NCBI GenBank assembly: GCA_013694595.1
Contig: JACDCC010000396.1
Coordinates: 1 to 51,130 of the forward strand
Direction: 5' to 3'
Length of the DNA: 51,130 bases
From: Chthoniobacterales bacterium
GTDB taxonomy: Bacteria > Verrucomicrobiota > Verrucomicrobiia > Chthoniobacterales > UBA10450
Part shown: positions 26,163 to 34,305 of the stretch, one piece after another
Numbering within the stretch: position 1 is the stretch's first letter
Layout: each line of letters begins with the position of its first letter
Notes under the pieces: generated by a model
What the model saw: only the letters and a program-made list of their open reading frames with translations
What the model was told of the DNA's origin: nothing
Databases searched by the model: none
Position numbers and translations under genes: made by a program

Positions 26163-27214
26163 GCCGAAAAAAGGTTTTAATCGTCAGCCCATGTCAGGGT
26201 GCCTATGGCGGTATCGAAGCTTTCGTGTTCGCCGTCGCCGCAGCCGTTCGACGTGAGCCGGACTTCGAAGTGCGTCTGCGTTTCAAGCGCGTGAAAGGGT
26301 TCGCGCTCCAGCCAAGCCTCAAGACGATGTTGAAAGGCGAAGAGGCCGATTTCGTTTATCGAGCCGATCGTGAGTTGGCCGACGAGATCCGCTGGGCCGA
26401 CATCGTTCACCTGCAGAATGCCTCGCCCGACGTGGTCGCGTTCACAAAGTTTTTCCGGAAGCCGCTCGTGCTGACGATTCACAACTACATGCCGGAAGGC
26501 TTCACCACGCACCGGCTGCTCTGGAAGATCAGCGCGAAGCTGGCGGACGCGCGCTGGTACAACTCGCGATTCGTCTGGGAGACATGGGAAGGGGCCGAGA
26601 AGCGCCTGGGCAGCCGCAAGGTCGCGACTACCTCGCGTTTGCCGGAGGGATTCACGCCGCCGGAGCAGCGCCGCGGATTTGCGTTCATCGGCCGCTGGAT
26701 TGCGAACAAAGGGGTCGAGACGCTGCTCGACGCCTATGCACTCGCTGGATTAGATCCGAAAAAGTGGCCGCTCGTTTTGATGGGTGAGGGGCCGCTGCGC
26801 CCGATGATCGAGTACGCCGCGCAAAAGCGCGGCATCTCAGGTGTGGAGGTGCTGGGGTTTGTCGACGAAGCCACGAAGACCGCGCGGATGCAGAATGCGC
26901 GCTGGATGGTCGTGCCGCCGAACACGCGCGAGGATTTCGGTCTCACCGCCGTGGAAGCGCGGAATCTCAGCGTGCCGTGCATCATCACGCGCGACGGCGG
27001 GTTGCCGGAAGCTGGCGGTGCGCAGGCGCTCATCTGTGAGCCGGCAAACCCGGAGGGGCTGGCGCAACTGCTGCGGCAGGCGGCGGCAATGAGTGAGAGC
27101 GAGTACGCGGAGCGCGCGCACCGCACCAAAGAGGAGCTCGCGACGGAGCTGGAGCCGATCGAGTTCTACGCCCGTGCCTACCGGCAGTTGCTGCGCGGCG
27201 AGCGCGTCGAATAG
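26159..27214 (+). CDS. Family 4 glycosyltransferase
   Basis: A 351-aa GT-B enzyme. It has the GGIEAF loop near residue 17 for acceptor/donor positioning, a central RGFAFIGRWIANKGVETLLDAY (start of the C-terminal domain), VLMGEGPLRPMIEYAA and the donor-site segment EDFGLTAVEARNLSVPCIIT containing the E-x7-E type glutamates. The start at 26159 (ATGA overlap with the previous stop) is chosen over the longer open frame because the first strand KKVLIVSPCQG begins there. It adds one sugar to the EPS repeat unit on the cytoplasmic side. The next gene starts right at its stop (TAG followed by ATG). Confidence 0.85.
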   Translation: MSRKKVLIVSPCQGAYGGIEAFVFAVAAAVRREPDFEVRLRFKRVKGFALQPSLKTMLKGEEADFVYRADRELADEIRWADIVHLQNASPDVVAFTKFFRKPLVLTIHNYMPEGFTTHRLLWKISAKLADARWYNSRFVWETWEGAEKRLGSRKVATTSRLPEGFTPPEQRRGFAFIGRWIANKGVETLLDAYALAGLDPKKWPLVLMGEGPLRPMIEYAAQKRGISGVEVLGFVDEATKTARMQNARWMVVPPNTREDFGLTAVEARNLSVPCIITRDGGLPEAGGAQALICEPANPEGLAQLLRQAAAMSESEYAERAHRTKEELATELEPIEFYARAYRQLLRGERVE

Positions 27215-28462
27215 ATGATCCTGCTCACGCACCCGTTCGGAAACGCCAACGTCCGCGCGGTGCTGCACGCCTTGCACGAGGCGAATCTGCTGGCGAAGTA
27301 CGTCACCGCTCTCGGCTGGTCTAATCACTCACCGTGGCTGGCGCTGCTTCCGGGTGCGCTGCGCGCGAAGCTGGCGCGACGCGGCTACGGTTTGCCGAAC
27401 GAGAAGCTCAAGATCGATCCTGCCCGCGAGATCATTCGGCTGGCGTGCGGCTCATTCGCTGCCGCGCGGCCGTTAACGGAACACGAACGCGGCTGGGCCA
27501 GCATCGACGCAGTCTGGCATAGCCTCGACCGGACGGCGGCGCATTATCTTCGACAGCACGCAGCACAGCAGAAGATCCGCGGTGTCTACGCGTATGAAGA
27601 TTGTGCGTTGAAGACATTCCACGCGGCGCGGGAGCTCGGCGTCCGTCGCATTTACGATCTGCCGATTGCCTACTACGAGACTGCGCAGAAGCTCCTGAAG
27701 GAGGAGGCGGAGCGGTATCCCGACTGGGAGCCGACGCTCGTCGGGACGCGTGATTCCGCGGAAAAGCTGGAGCGGAAAGCGCAAGAGCTGGAGCTGGCGG
27801 AGCTTGTCGTCTGCCCGAGCGCCTTCGTGCTGGATTCGCTTCCGGAGACGACGCGCGGTTCGAAACGCTGCATGGTAGTGCCGTTTGGCTCACCTTCTGT
27901 CGATGCTCCGCGGGCGAACGCGGCGGCTTCAGAGCGCCCACTCCGCGTGCTCTTCGCCGGCGCGTTAACCCAGCGTAAAGGATTGGCGGACTTGTTCGCG
28001 GCCATGAAGCTGGTCGATTCCGCAGCGTTGGAGCTCGTGGTGATGGGTTCCTTGTTGCGCCCGCTGGAATGGTATCGCGAACGTGCGCCGGGCAACTTCA
28101 CCTACGAAGCGCCGCGCCCGCACGCCGAGGTGCTGCGGCTGATGCGCAGCTGCCACGTCTTTATCCTACCGTCGATTGTTGAAGGTCGGGCTTTGGTCCA
28201 ACAAGAGGCGATGGCGTGCGGGCTGCCGCTGATCGCGACGAGAAACGCGGGTGGTGACGACTTGATTCGCGAAGGCGAAACGGGATTTCTAGTGCCGATC
28301 CGCTCCCCAGAAGCGCTGGCTGCCAAAATAAACTGGTGTGCGGCCAACCGTGGAGCGATCTCTGGCATGGGTATTGCAGCGCAGGGACGCGCGGCTGAGC
28401 TTACCTGGCGCGGCTATGGTGACACCGTAGTCGCGGCAATCCGAAGCTCCCTCGGCGAATGA
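27215..28462 (+). CDS. Family 4 glycosyltransferase
   Basis: A 415-aa GT-B protein. N-terminal HPFGNANVRAVLHALHEANL, an AYEDCALKTF segment, then a C-terminal domain opening with LRVLFAGALTQRKGLADLFAAM and the donor site LPSIVEGRALVQQEAMACGLPLIAT, followed by GGDDLIREGETGFLVP. These last blocks contain the glutamates and the G-ETGFLVP loop of GT4. The ATG directly follows the TAG of the previous gene and its own stop overlaps the polymerase gene (ATGA). It belongs to the same coupled operon and acts on the EPS repeat unit; the sugar is unknown. Confidence 0.87.
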   Translation: MILLTHPFGNANVRAVLHALHEANLLAKYVTALGWSNHSPWLALLPGALRAKLARRGYGLPNEKLKIDPAREIIRLACGSFAAARPLTEHERGWASIDAVWHSLDRTAAHYLRQHAAQQKIRGVYAYEDCALKTFHAARELGVRRIYDLPIAYYETAQKLLKEEAERYPDWEPTLVGTRDSAEKLERKAQELELAELVVCPSAFVLDSLPETTRGSKRCMVVPFGSPSVDAPRANAAASERPLRVLFAGALTQRKGLADLFAAMKLVDSAALELVVMGSLLRPLEWYRERAPGNFTYEAPRPHAEVLRLMRSCHVFILPSIVEGRALVQQEAMACGLPLIATRNAGGDDLIREGETGFLVPIRSPEALAAKINWCAANRGAISGMGIAAQGRAAELTWRGYGDTVVAAIRSSLGE

Positions 28463-29892
28463 ATTCGAACTCTCCTGAAGACACAAACATCCGGAACATT
28501 CGCCGGCTGATCTGGCTCTACTTCTGGCTGCTACTTTTTGAGGGCGCCCTGCGCAAATGGGTCGTGCCGCAGCTCTCGAACCCTCTCCTGATCGTGCGCG
28601 ATCCTGTCTTGATCCTCATTTACCTGCTGGCGATACGCGCGCGGGTGTTTCCCAACAACGCCTGGGTGATCTCCGTCGGGGTAATCGGGCTTCTGGCGTT
28701 TGCCGTCAGTTTTGTCCCGCTTTGGCCGTTTTTGCCACCGTCGCGCATCCTGCTTGTGACTGGCTTCGGCCTGCGTTCGAATTTCCTGCATCTGCCACTC
28801 ATTTTCGTCATGCCGCGCGTGCTCCGGATGGAGGACGTGAAGCGGTTCGGCTGGTGGACGCTAGCTCTCACGGTCCCAATGGCGTTGCTCATGGTGGGGC
28901 AATTCCAGTCCGCGCCGGATTCATTTTTGAATCGCACCGCGGGCGGCGAAGGCGAGATGATGATCGCGGCGCTGGGAAAAGTGCGGACGGCAGGAACCTT
29001 CTCGTTCGTGGTCGGAGTGGTGGCGTTCTTCGCGCTCGCGACGGCGTTTCTGATCTGGGCTGCGCTCCGCCGTGGCGTCTACAAGAGCTGGCTGCTTTAC
29101 GCGGCCGGCATCGCTCTTGCGATCGGGACCGCTGTTTCGGGTAGCCGCTCGGTAGTGGCGGGATGTGCCATCGTCATCGCATCGCTCGTGGTCATCCTCG
29201 TGCTGAAACCGCAGGCGCTGAACCGCTTCGGACACATCCTGCTCGTCACGCTGGTCCTCGGATTCATCGTGACCAGAACGCCGATTTTTAAAGAAGGATT
29301 CAACGTTTTGAGCACGCGCTTCAGCGAGGTCGCTGAGGCCACTGAGAAATCAGTTGGCGCCGGCGCATTCGAACGGATCGCCGGTGATTTCCGGGAGAGT
29401 TGGCTGGCATTCACCAAGGCTCCCTTCCTCGGCTACGGTCTTGGCATTGGCACAAACGCCGGCGCGAAGTTCCTCACGGGACGTGCCACGTTCCTGCTCA
29501 CGGAGGTAGAATGGTCACGCCTCTTTCTAGAGAGTGGCCCGGTGCTCGGCCTGGCTTTTGTGCTCTGGCGTTGCGGGCTGGTGGCCCGTCTCGGGTTGCT
29601 GTGCGTCCGCTCCGTCAAACGCAGCAACGTTCTTCCGCTGCTCATCTTCAGTTCGACGTTTGCCCCGCTCGTGAACGGCCAGCTTGGTCAACCCACCATT
29701 CTGGGCTTTGCGGTCTTCGCCAGCGGGCTCGCGCTCAGCGCTCGCCGTGAGGAGGAGACCCTGCCCAGCGACAACGCTCCAGACGAAATGGTGCGAACTG
29801 CACGCGCGCTGCCGCGCCGATCCCAGTACGCCGAGCGCCTGCATGGCTCAGCTCCGCTGCCCGACCACACTAATGGTGCTGTTGATCGGTAA
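28459..29892 (+). CDS. Wzy-like EPS polymerase / O-antigen ligase family membrane protein
   Basis: A 477-aa polytopic membrane protein with 10-12 hydrophobic segments and a large loop around residues 270-330. The start contains LFEGALRKWVVP, a motif I associate with polymerase-like proteins in such EPS clusters. SGSRSVVAGCAIV and the loop FTKAPFLGYGLGIGTN resemble the Wzy_C domain, where Arg and Gly residues surround the periplasmic active site. It most likely polymerises flipped repeat units in the periplasm. The ATGA overlap at 28459 and the overlap of its end with the next glycosyltransferase place it inside the chain of coupled genes. A second Wzy_C-type protein lies at 37145. Confidence 0.8.
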   Translation: MNSNSPEDTNIRNIRRLIWLYFWLLLFEGALRKWVVPQLSNPLLIVRDPVLILIYLLAIRARVFPNNAWVISVGVIGLLAFAVSFVPLWPFLPPSRILLVTGFGLRSNFLHLPLIFVMPRVLRMEDVKRFGWWTLALTVPMALLMVGQFQSAPDSFLNRTAGGEGEMMIAALGKVRTAGTFSFVVGVVAFFALATAFLIWAALRRGVYKSWLLYAAGIALAIGTAVSGSRSVVAGCAIVIASLVVILVLKPQALNRFGHILLVTLVLGFIVTRTPIFKEGFNVLSTRFSEVAEATEKSVGAGAFERIAGDFRESWLAFTKAPFLGYGLGIGTNAGAKFLTGRATFLLTEVEWSRLFLESGPVLGLAFVLWRCGLVARLGLLCVRSVKRSNVLPLLIFSSTFAPLVNGQLGQPTILGFAVFASGLALSARREEETLPSDNAPDEMVRTARALPRRSQYAERLHGSAPLPDHTNGAVDR

Positions 29893-31000
29893 TTACGCCC
29901 CCGATCAGCAGCAGAGTATGCAGCGTTTCGGCACCATGATGCTCGAAGGACTGCTAGCGGCGGGGATTCCCGCGGAGCTGATTAAGCCGGAGCCGTGTCT
30001 GGGAAACTTTCGCGGCGCAGGCGCTGCGGCAGCGAAATGGCTTGGCTATATCGATAAGTTTCTCGTCTTCCCGTGGACGCTGAAGGCGAAACTCGCAGCC
30101 CATCCAGCGATCGTGCACATCGCCGATCACTCGAACGCCGTTTACGTCTCACGTGTGCCTGGTTGTCCGGTGGTAGTAACGTGCCACGACTTGCTGGCCG
30201 TTCGCGGCGGACTGGGTGAAGCCACGGATTGTCCAGCCTCGTTCACGGGGCGAATCCTGCAGCGCTGGATCTTGCGGGGATTACAGCGAGCAACCGCGGT
30301 GGCATGTGATTCGCGCGCCACGCTGGAGGATGCGAAGCGCTTGCTCGGAAGAGGAACGCCGGCGCCGCAGGTCAGCCTGGTTACCCTGGGGCTGAGCTAC
30401 CGCTACCGAATGCTCGACCAGCGGGAGGCGATGGCGCGAGTTCAGCACATCAGCGGCATTTCCCGTGGTGAGCCATTTGTCCTCCACGTCGGTTCGAATC
30501 TGCGCCGGAAGAATCGTGAAGCGGTGCTGCGGATCTTCGGTCGCTGCAAACCAACTTCCGGTGGCAAGTTGGTCTTCGCGGGCGACCCGCTGACCGCAGA
30601 ACTGCGCGCGCTCGCCGCGGAACAAGGGATCGCTGCTGACGTTGTCGAAGTTGTCGGACCTACCAACGAGACACTGGAGGCGCTCTACAACTGCGCGACG
30701 GCGCTCATCTATCCGTCGCGCTTCGAAGGATTCGGCTGGCCGATCGCGGAAGCCCAGGCGTGTGGCTGCCCGGTCGTTTGCAGCAATCGCGAGCCGTTGC
30801 CCGAAGTAGGAGGTGACGCTGTTCTGACGCGCGAGGTCGAAGATGAAGCAGGCTTCGCCGCCGACGTCCTCCGCCTCACGAAGGCAGAGGAACGCGCGAT
30901 CTGGAGCGCGAAGAGTCTCCAAAACGCCACGCGCTTTTCCGCGGAGCGGATGGTGGCGGAATACATCGAACTCTACCGCACCCTCGCTCCCGCGCTGTGA
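29873..31000 (+). CDS. Family 4 glycosyltransferase
   Basis: A 375-aa GT-B enzyme beginning MVLLIGNYAPDQQQSMQRFG. The C-terminal half has FVLHVGSNLRRKNREAVLRI, KLVFAGDPL, and the donor motif YPSRFEGFGWPIAEAQACGCPVV with the two glutamates of GT4. It is close to the mannosyltransferase-like WbaZ/RfaB group in layout. Start choice: ATG at 29873 (20-bp overlap with the polymerase gene) fits the family N-terminus; an ATG at 29843 would add ten residues. The stop overlaps the acyltransferase start (GTGA at 30997). Confidence 0.87.
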   Translation: MVLLIGNYAPDQQQSMQRFGTMMLEGLLAAGIPAELIKPEPCLGNFRGAGAAAAKWLGYIDKFLVFPWTLKAKLAAHPAIVHIADHSNAVYVSRVPGCPVVVTCHDLLAVRGGLGEATDCPASFTGRILQRWILRGLQRATAVACDSRATLEDAKRLLGRGTPAPQVSLVTLGLSYRYRMLDQREAMARVQHISGISRGEPFVLHVGSNLRRKNREAVLRIFGRCKPTSGGKLVFAGDPLTAELRALAAEQGIAADVVEVVGPTNETLEALYNCATALIYPSRFEGFGWPIAEAQACGCPVVCSNREPLPEVGGDAVLTREVEDEAGFAADVLRLTKAEERAIWSAKSLQNATRFSAERMVAEYIELYRTLAPAL

Positions 31001-31665
31001 AGAAGCTGCTGATGCTCGTGAGCCTGCTCCTTCCCTGGAGCATCCGGCGCGGATGGCTCGAGAAACAATTTGGCTACTCCCTGCATCCGACGAGCCACAT
31101 CGGGCTCGCCTGGGTGTTCCCTGATCGGCTGATGATGGGGCCGCACAGCAGCATCGGTCATCTCACAGTCTGCAAAAATCTCGCGCTGGTGGAACTCGGC
31201 GCACACGCCACGATCGGCCGCAGCAACTGGATCACGGGATTCCCTCTCGGCACAGATTCACCCCATTTCGCGCAGGAGACTGATCGGCGGCCAGAATTAA
31301 TTGTGGGAACACATTCTGCAATCACGCATCGACACCTTGTTGACTGCACGAGCAGCATCACGATCGGCAGGTTCACCACGTTCGCCGGATTTCAGTCGCA
31401 GATGCTCACGCATAGCATCGACGTGGAGCAGAACAGGCAGCGTTCGATGCCGATTCGCATTGGAGACTATTGTTTCGTCGGGACGAACTCGGTTTTGTTA
31501 GGCGGCAGCGCGTTACCCGACTATTGCGTGCTGGGTGCGAAGTCGCTGCTCAACAAAAGCTTCACGCAAACGCACCGGCTCTACGGTGGCGTGCCGGCAC
31601 GGGAGCTGCAGGAATTGTCGCCGGATTACGCCTACTTCCAGCGCACGGTGGGGTTCATCGTTTAG
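30997..31665 (+). CDS. Left-handed beta-helix acyltransferase (hexapeptide family)
   Basis: A 222-aa protein whose central part is built of imperfect hexapeptide repeats: VELGAHATIGRSNWI, LIVGTHSAITHRHLVDC, ITIGRFTTFAGF, IRIGDYCFVGTNSVLLGG and YCVLGAKSLLN. The H-x-D-like HSID near residue 143 and the late GGVPARELQ are typical of acetyltransferases of this fold. It would acetylate a sugar of the repeat unit using acetyl-CoA. A GTG start overlaps the previous stop (GTGA). The N-terminus (LLMLVSLLLPWSIRRGWLE) resembles the amphipathic helix of membrane-associated members. The next gene starts at GTG, 3 bp after its stop. Confidence 0.83.
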   Translation: MKKLLMLVSLLLPWSIRRGWLEKQFGYSLHPTSHIGLAWVFPDRLMMGPHSSIGHLTVCKNLALVELGAHATIGRSNWITGFPLGTDSPHFAQETDRRPELIVGTHSAITHRHLVDCTSSITIGRFTTFAGFQSQMLTHSIDVEQNRQRSMPIRIGDYCFVGTNSVLLGGSALPDYCVLGAKSLLNKSFTQTHRLYGGVPARELQELSPDYAYFQRTVGFIV

Positions 31666-31668
31666 CAC

Positions 31669-32823
31669 GTGAAAATCCTGCAACTCGTGCAGACGTTGGA
31701 TCCGAGCACTGGCGGAGTGGCGAGCGCAGTGTCGTCCTTGAGCCAAGGGCTGGTGGCGCGGGGTCATGAGGCGGAGATCGTTTCGCTCGACGAACCGGGC
31801 GAAGCATGGGTGGAGGAGGCGGGATTGCCCGTGCACGCGCTGGGTCATGGCAGAATGGGCTACAGCTACTCGCCCGCGCTGCTTCCGTGGCTTCGCGCGC
31901 ACGGACGAGAATTCGACCGCGTGATCGTCAATGGCCTGTGGCAATACCCGAGCTTTGCGGCCTGGCGCGCTTTCGCGGGCGGGAAAGTGCCATATTTCGT
32001 CTTTCCACACGGCATGCTCGACCCGTGGTTCAAGCGGACCTTTCCGCTGAAGCACGCTAAGAAGTGGCTCTACTGGCCGTGGGCGGACTATCGCGTGCTG
32101 CGCGAAGCGGCGGCGGTCATCTTCACCTCGGAAGAGGAGCGCATCCTGGCGCGCACCTCGTTCTGGCTTTATCGCTGCACGGAACGCGTTTCGCCGCTTG
32201 GTGTAGCGCAACCGGAGGCGATTGGATCCTTCGAGGATAATGAATTTCTCGCCGCCTTTCCTGAATTGCGCGGGAGGCGTATCCTTCTATTTCTCGGCCG
32301 GCTGCATCCGAAGAAGGGTTGTGACCTGCTGGTTGAAGCGATGGGTTCACTCTCCCAGAGACATCCTGATGTGTCGTTAGTCTTCGCCGGCCCTGATCAG
32401 GTTGGCTGGGGAAGCGAGCTGCAAGCACGCGTGAAACAGCTCCAGATTACCGGCCCCGTGGTGTTTCCAGGGATGCTCGAGGGCCGCATGAAACAGGGCG
32501 CATTCGCGGCGGCAGATGCTTTCGTGTTGCCTTCGCATCAGGAGAATTTTGGCTTGTCGGTGGTGGAGGCGCTCGCCGCCGGGGTTCCTGTCCTGATTTC
32601 GAAGTGTGTGAACATCTGGCGCGAGATCGAGCAGGACGGCGCCGGCTACGCGGACGCGGATGACCTCGCCGGGAGCGTCCGGCTACTCGATCGATGGTTC
32701 GCAACGCCAAAGGCAGACCAGGAACGGATGCGAGTGCGGGCGCGCGAGTGCTTTGCCCGCCGTTTTGAAATCAGTCGGGCAATCGAATCTCTGCTCGGCA
32801 TTCTGGAGGAAACGCACGGATGA
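31669..32823 (+). CDS. Family 4 glycosyltransferase
   Basis: A 384-aa GT-B enzyme. N-terminal KILQLVQTLDPSTGGVASAV with the G-G-V loop, a central FPHGMLDPWFKR segment common in WcaI/WcaC-like EPS transferases, RRILLFLGRLHPKKGCDLLV at the start of the C-terminal domain and the donor site SHQENFGLSVVEALAAGVPVLI. Start is a GTG three bases after the previous stop. Near its end it carries GGAGGA (32805-32810), which serves as Shine-Dalgarno for the small reading frame that overlaps its stop. It belongs to the EPS repeat-unit pathway. Confidence 0.88.
   Translation: MKILQLVQTLDPSTGGVASAVSSLSQGLVARGHEAEIVSLDEPGEAWVEEAGLPVHALGHGRMGYSYSPALLPWLRAHGREFDRVIVNGLWQYPSFAAWRAFAGGKVPYFVFPHGMLDPWFKRTFPLKHAKKWLYWPWADYRVLREAAAVIFTSEEERILARTSFWLYRCTERVSPLGVAQPEAIGSFEDNEFLAAFPELRGRRILLFLGRLHPKKGCDLLVEAMGSLSQRHPDVSLVFAGPDQVGWGSELQARVKQLQITGPVVFPGMLEGRMKQGAFAAADAFVLPSHQENFGLSVVEALAAGVPVLISKCVNIWREIEQDGAGYADADDLAGSVRLLDRWFATPKADQERMRVRARECFARRFEISRAIESLLGILEETHG
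32805..32810 (+). promoter_or_regulatory. Strong Shine-Dalgarno sequence for a 13-codon minicistron
   Basis: GGAGGA lies 9 nt upstream of the ATG at 32820, inside the 3' end of the preceding glycosyltransferase gene. It is one of the best matches to the anti-Shine-Dalgarno sequence in the operon and is positioned for the minicistron, not for the acetyltransferase gene 47 nt away. Confidence 0.6.
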
Positions 32824-32861
32824 AGATCACGATTGAGTTTGCTCGCTGGGCGGATGAATGA
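32820..32861 (+). CDS. 13-codon minicistron between glycosyltransferase and acetyltransferase genes
   Basis: A tiny reading frame encoding MKITIEFARWADE. Its ATG overlaps the stop of the upstream glycosyltransferase (ATGA at 32820-32823) and its stop overlaps the ATG of the downstream acetyltransferase (ATGA at 32858-32861). It has a well-spaced GGAGGA Shine-Dalgarno. The likely role is to hand ribosomes on from one gene to the next; a functional peptide is possible but there is no evidence. It may also be chance, given how short it is. Confidence 0.4.
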   Translation: MKITIEFARWADE

Positions 32862-33442
32862 ATGAAGCAGTTGGTCGGTCGCGCATGCCTCTCCCATTAG
32901 AACCCGTCAATCCCGCGCAGGCTTCGGCGTCCGCTTCTCCGTGGCGAACGAGCGACCGCTGGCTGATGCTTCTGTGGCAGATTTGCTGGCCCCTCTTCTG
33001 TGGATGGACACCGAAGCCGGCGAATTCGTGGCGCCTCTTGTGGCTCCGGATATTCGGCGCGCGCATCAATGGGGTCCCATTCGTGCACCAACGCGCCCGG
33101 ATCGCGCTTCCGTGGAATCTCACACTCCACGATCGCAGCTGCCTCGGCGATCGGGCGAACGCTTACTCGTTAGGCGCGATCGAGATTGGCGCCCGAGCGA
33201 CGGTGGCGCAGGAGACATATCTCAGCACCGGCAGCCATGATTTTACGCAAGCAGCGATTCCCCTCGTGACGGCGAAGATTACCATCGGTGAAGACGCGTT
33301 CCTCGGGGCACGGGTTTTTGTCATGCCGGGCGTAACCGTGGGACCGCGGAGTGTCATCGGCGCCTGCTCGGTGGTGACGAAAGATATCCCGCCGGACGTC
33401 TTCGCAGCCGGCAACCCCTGCAGGATTCTACGTGCGCGATGA
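32858..33442 (+). CDS. WcaF-like colanic-acid-type acetyltransferase
   Basis: A 194-aa hexapeptide-repeat acetyltransferase. The N-terminal half holds WLMLLWQICWPLFCGWTPKP and WRLLWLRIFGARI, the conserved amphipathic lead of the WcaF family. Then come hexapeptide repeats with ALPWNLTLHDRSCLGDRANA, IEIGARATVAQETYLSTGSHDF (the catalytic His in GSHDF), ITIGEDAFLGARVFVMPGVTV and VVTKDIPPDVFAAGNPCRI. It should O-acetylate the EPS repeat unit. The start could be the ATG at 32858, which overlaps the minicistron stop, or the ATG at 32885. Its own stop overlaps the GT2 gene (ATGA). Confidence 0.88.
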   Translation: MNEAVGRSRMPLPLEPVNPAQASASASPWRTSDRWLMLLWQICWPLFCGWTPKPANSWRLLWLRIFGARINGVPFVHQRARIALPWNLTLHDRSCLGDRANAYSLGAIEIGARATVAQETYLSTGSHDFTQAAIPLVTAKITIGEDAFLGARVFVMPGVTVGPRSVIGACSVVTKDIPPDVFAAGNPCRILRAR

Positions 33443-34305
33443 GCGGCCGCGTCCCCGTTTCCATCATCGTTCCGATCAAGAACGAAGCCGGTAATCTGCC
33501 GCGTTGCCTCGCGTCGGTGAAATGGGCCGACGAGATCTTCGTCGTCGACTCCCAGAGCACGGACGGCTCGATCGACGTCGCGGAACGAGAAGGTGCGCGC
33601 GTGGTGCAATTTCAATTCAACGGCACCTGGCCGAAGAAGAAAAACTGGGCGCTCGAGAACCTGCCGTTCCGCAATGAATGGGTCTTCATCGTGGACGCAG
33701 ACGAGGTCCTGTCACCGGAAGCGGAGAGTGAATTCCGGAGCGCGATCGAAAACGCGGGGGAGATCGCGGGGTATTGGATCAATCGCCGCTTCATGTTCAT
33801 CGGGCGCTGGCTGCGTCACGCCTATTATCCAAACTGGAATCTGCGCCTCTTCCGGCACTCATTAGGCCGACACGAAAAGCTGACGGATGCCGCGACCGAC
33901 AGCGGCGACAACGAGGTCCATGAACATGTAGTGGTGCAGGGAGCGACGGGGCGATTGCTCTGCGAGATGGATCACTATGCGTTCCCTTCTATAGAGGTCT
34001 TCATCGAGAAGCATAATCGCTACTCGAACTGGGAAGCCCGGGTTGCCACGGAGCGGCTCCTCGCCGCCAGTTCCGGTAAATTGCGAAGCGAGACTATTGA
34101 TCGTCGGCGGAAGCTGAAGCTGCTCTCGCAGCGCCTGCCGTTCCGTCCGCTACTCCGGTTTCTCTACGTCTACCTTTGGCAGAAAGGCTTTCTCGATGGA
34201 CGCGAGGGGTACTACTTCGCGCGGCTGCACGCGACCTATGAGTTCCTCTCCGTCGCGAAAACCTACGAGCTGGTGAAGAAGAGTGCGCGAGGCGGAGCGG
34301 TGTAG
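33439..34305 (+). CDS. Family 2 glycosyltransferase, WaaE/KdtX-like
   Basis: A 288-aa GT-A inverting glycosyltransferase. VSIIVPIKNEAGNLPRCLAS is the canonical GT2 start, VVDSQSTDGS follows, and the metal-binding VDADEVLS is the DxD region near residue 92-98. The later block WINRRFMFIGRWLRHAYYPNWNLRLFR and the HEHVVVQG segment match the WaaE/KdtX-type subgroup (beta-glycosyltransferases of LPS and EPS). The ATGA start overlaps the acetyltransferase stop; the next gene starts exactly after its TAG. Cytoplasmic, possibly membrane-associated by its basic C-terminus. Confidence 0.9.
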   Translation: MSGRVPVSIIVPIKNEAGNLPRCLASVKWADEIFVVDSQSTDGSIDVAEREGARVVQFQFNGTWPKKKNWALENLPFRNEWVFIVDADEVLSPEAESEFRSAIENAGEIAGYWINRRFMFIGRWLRHAYYPNWNLRLFRHSLGRHEKLTDAATDSGDNEVHEHVVVQGATGRLLCEMDHYAFPSIEVFIEKHNRYSNWEARVATERLLAASSGKLRSETIDRRRKLKLLSQRLPFRPLLRFLYVYLWQKGFLDGREGYYFARLHATYEFLSVAKTYELVKKSARGGAV

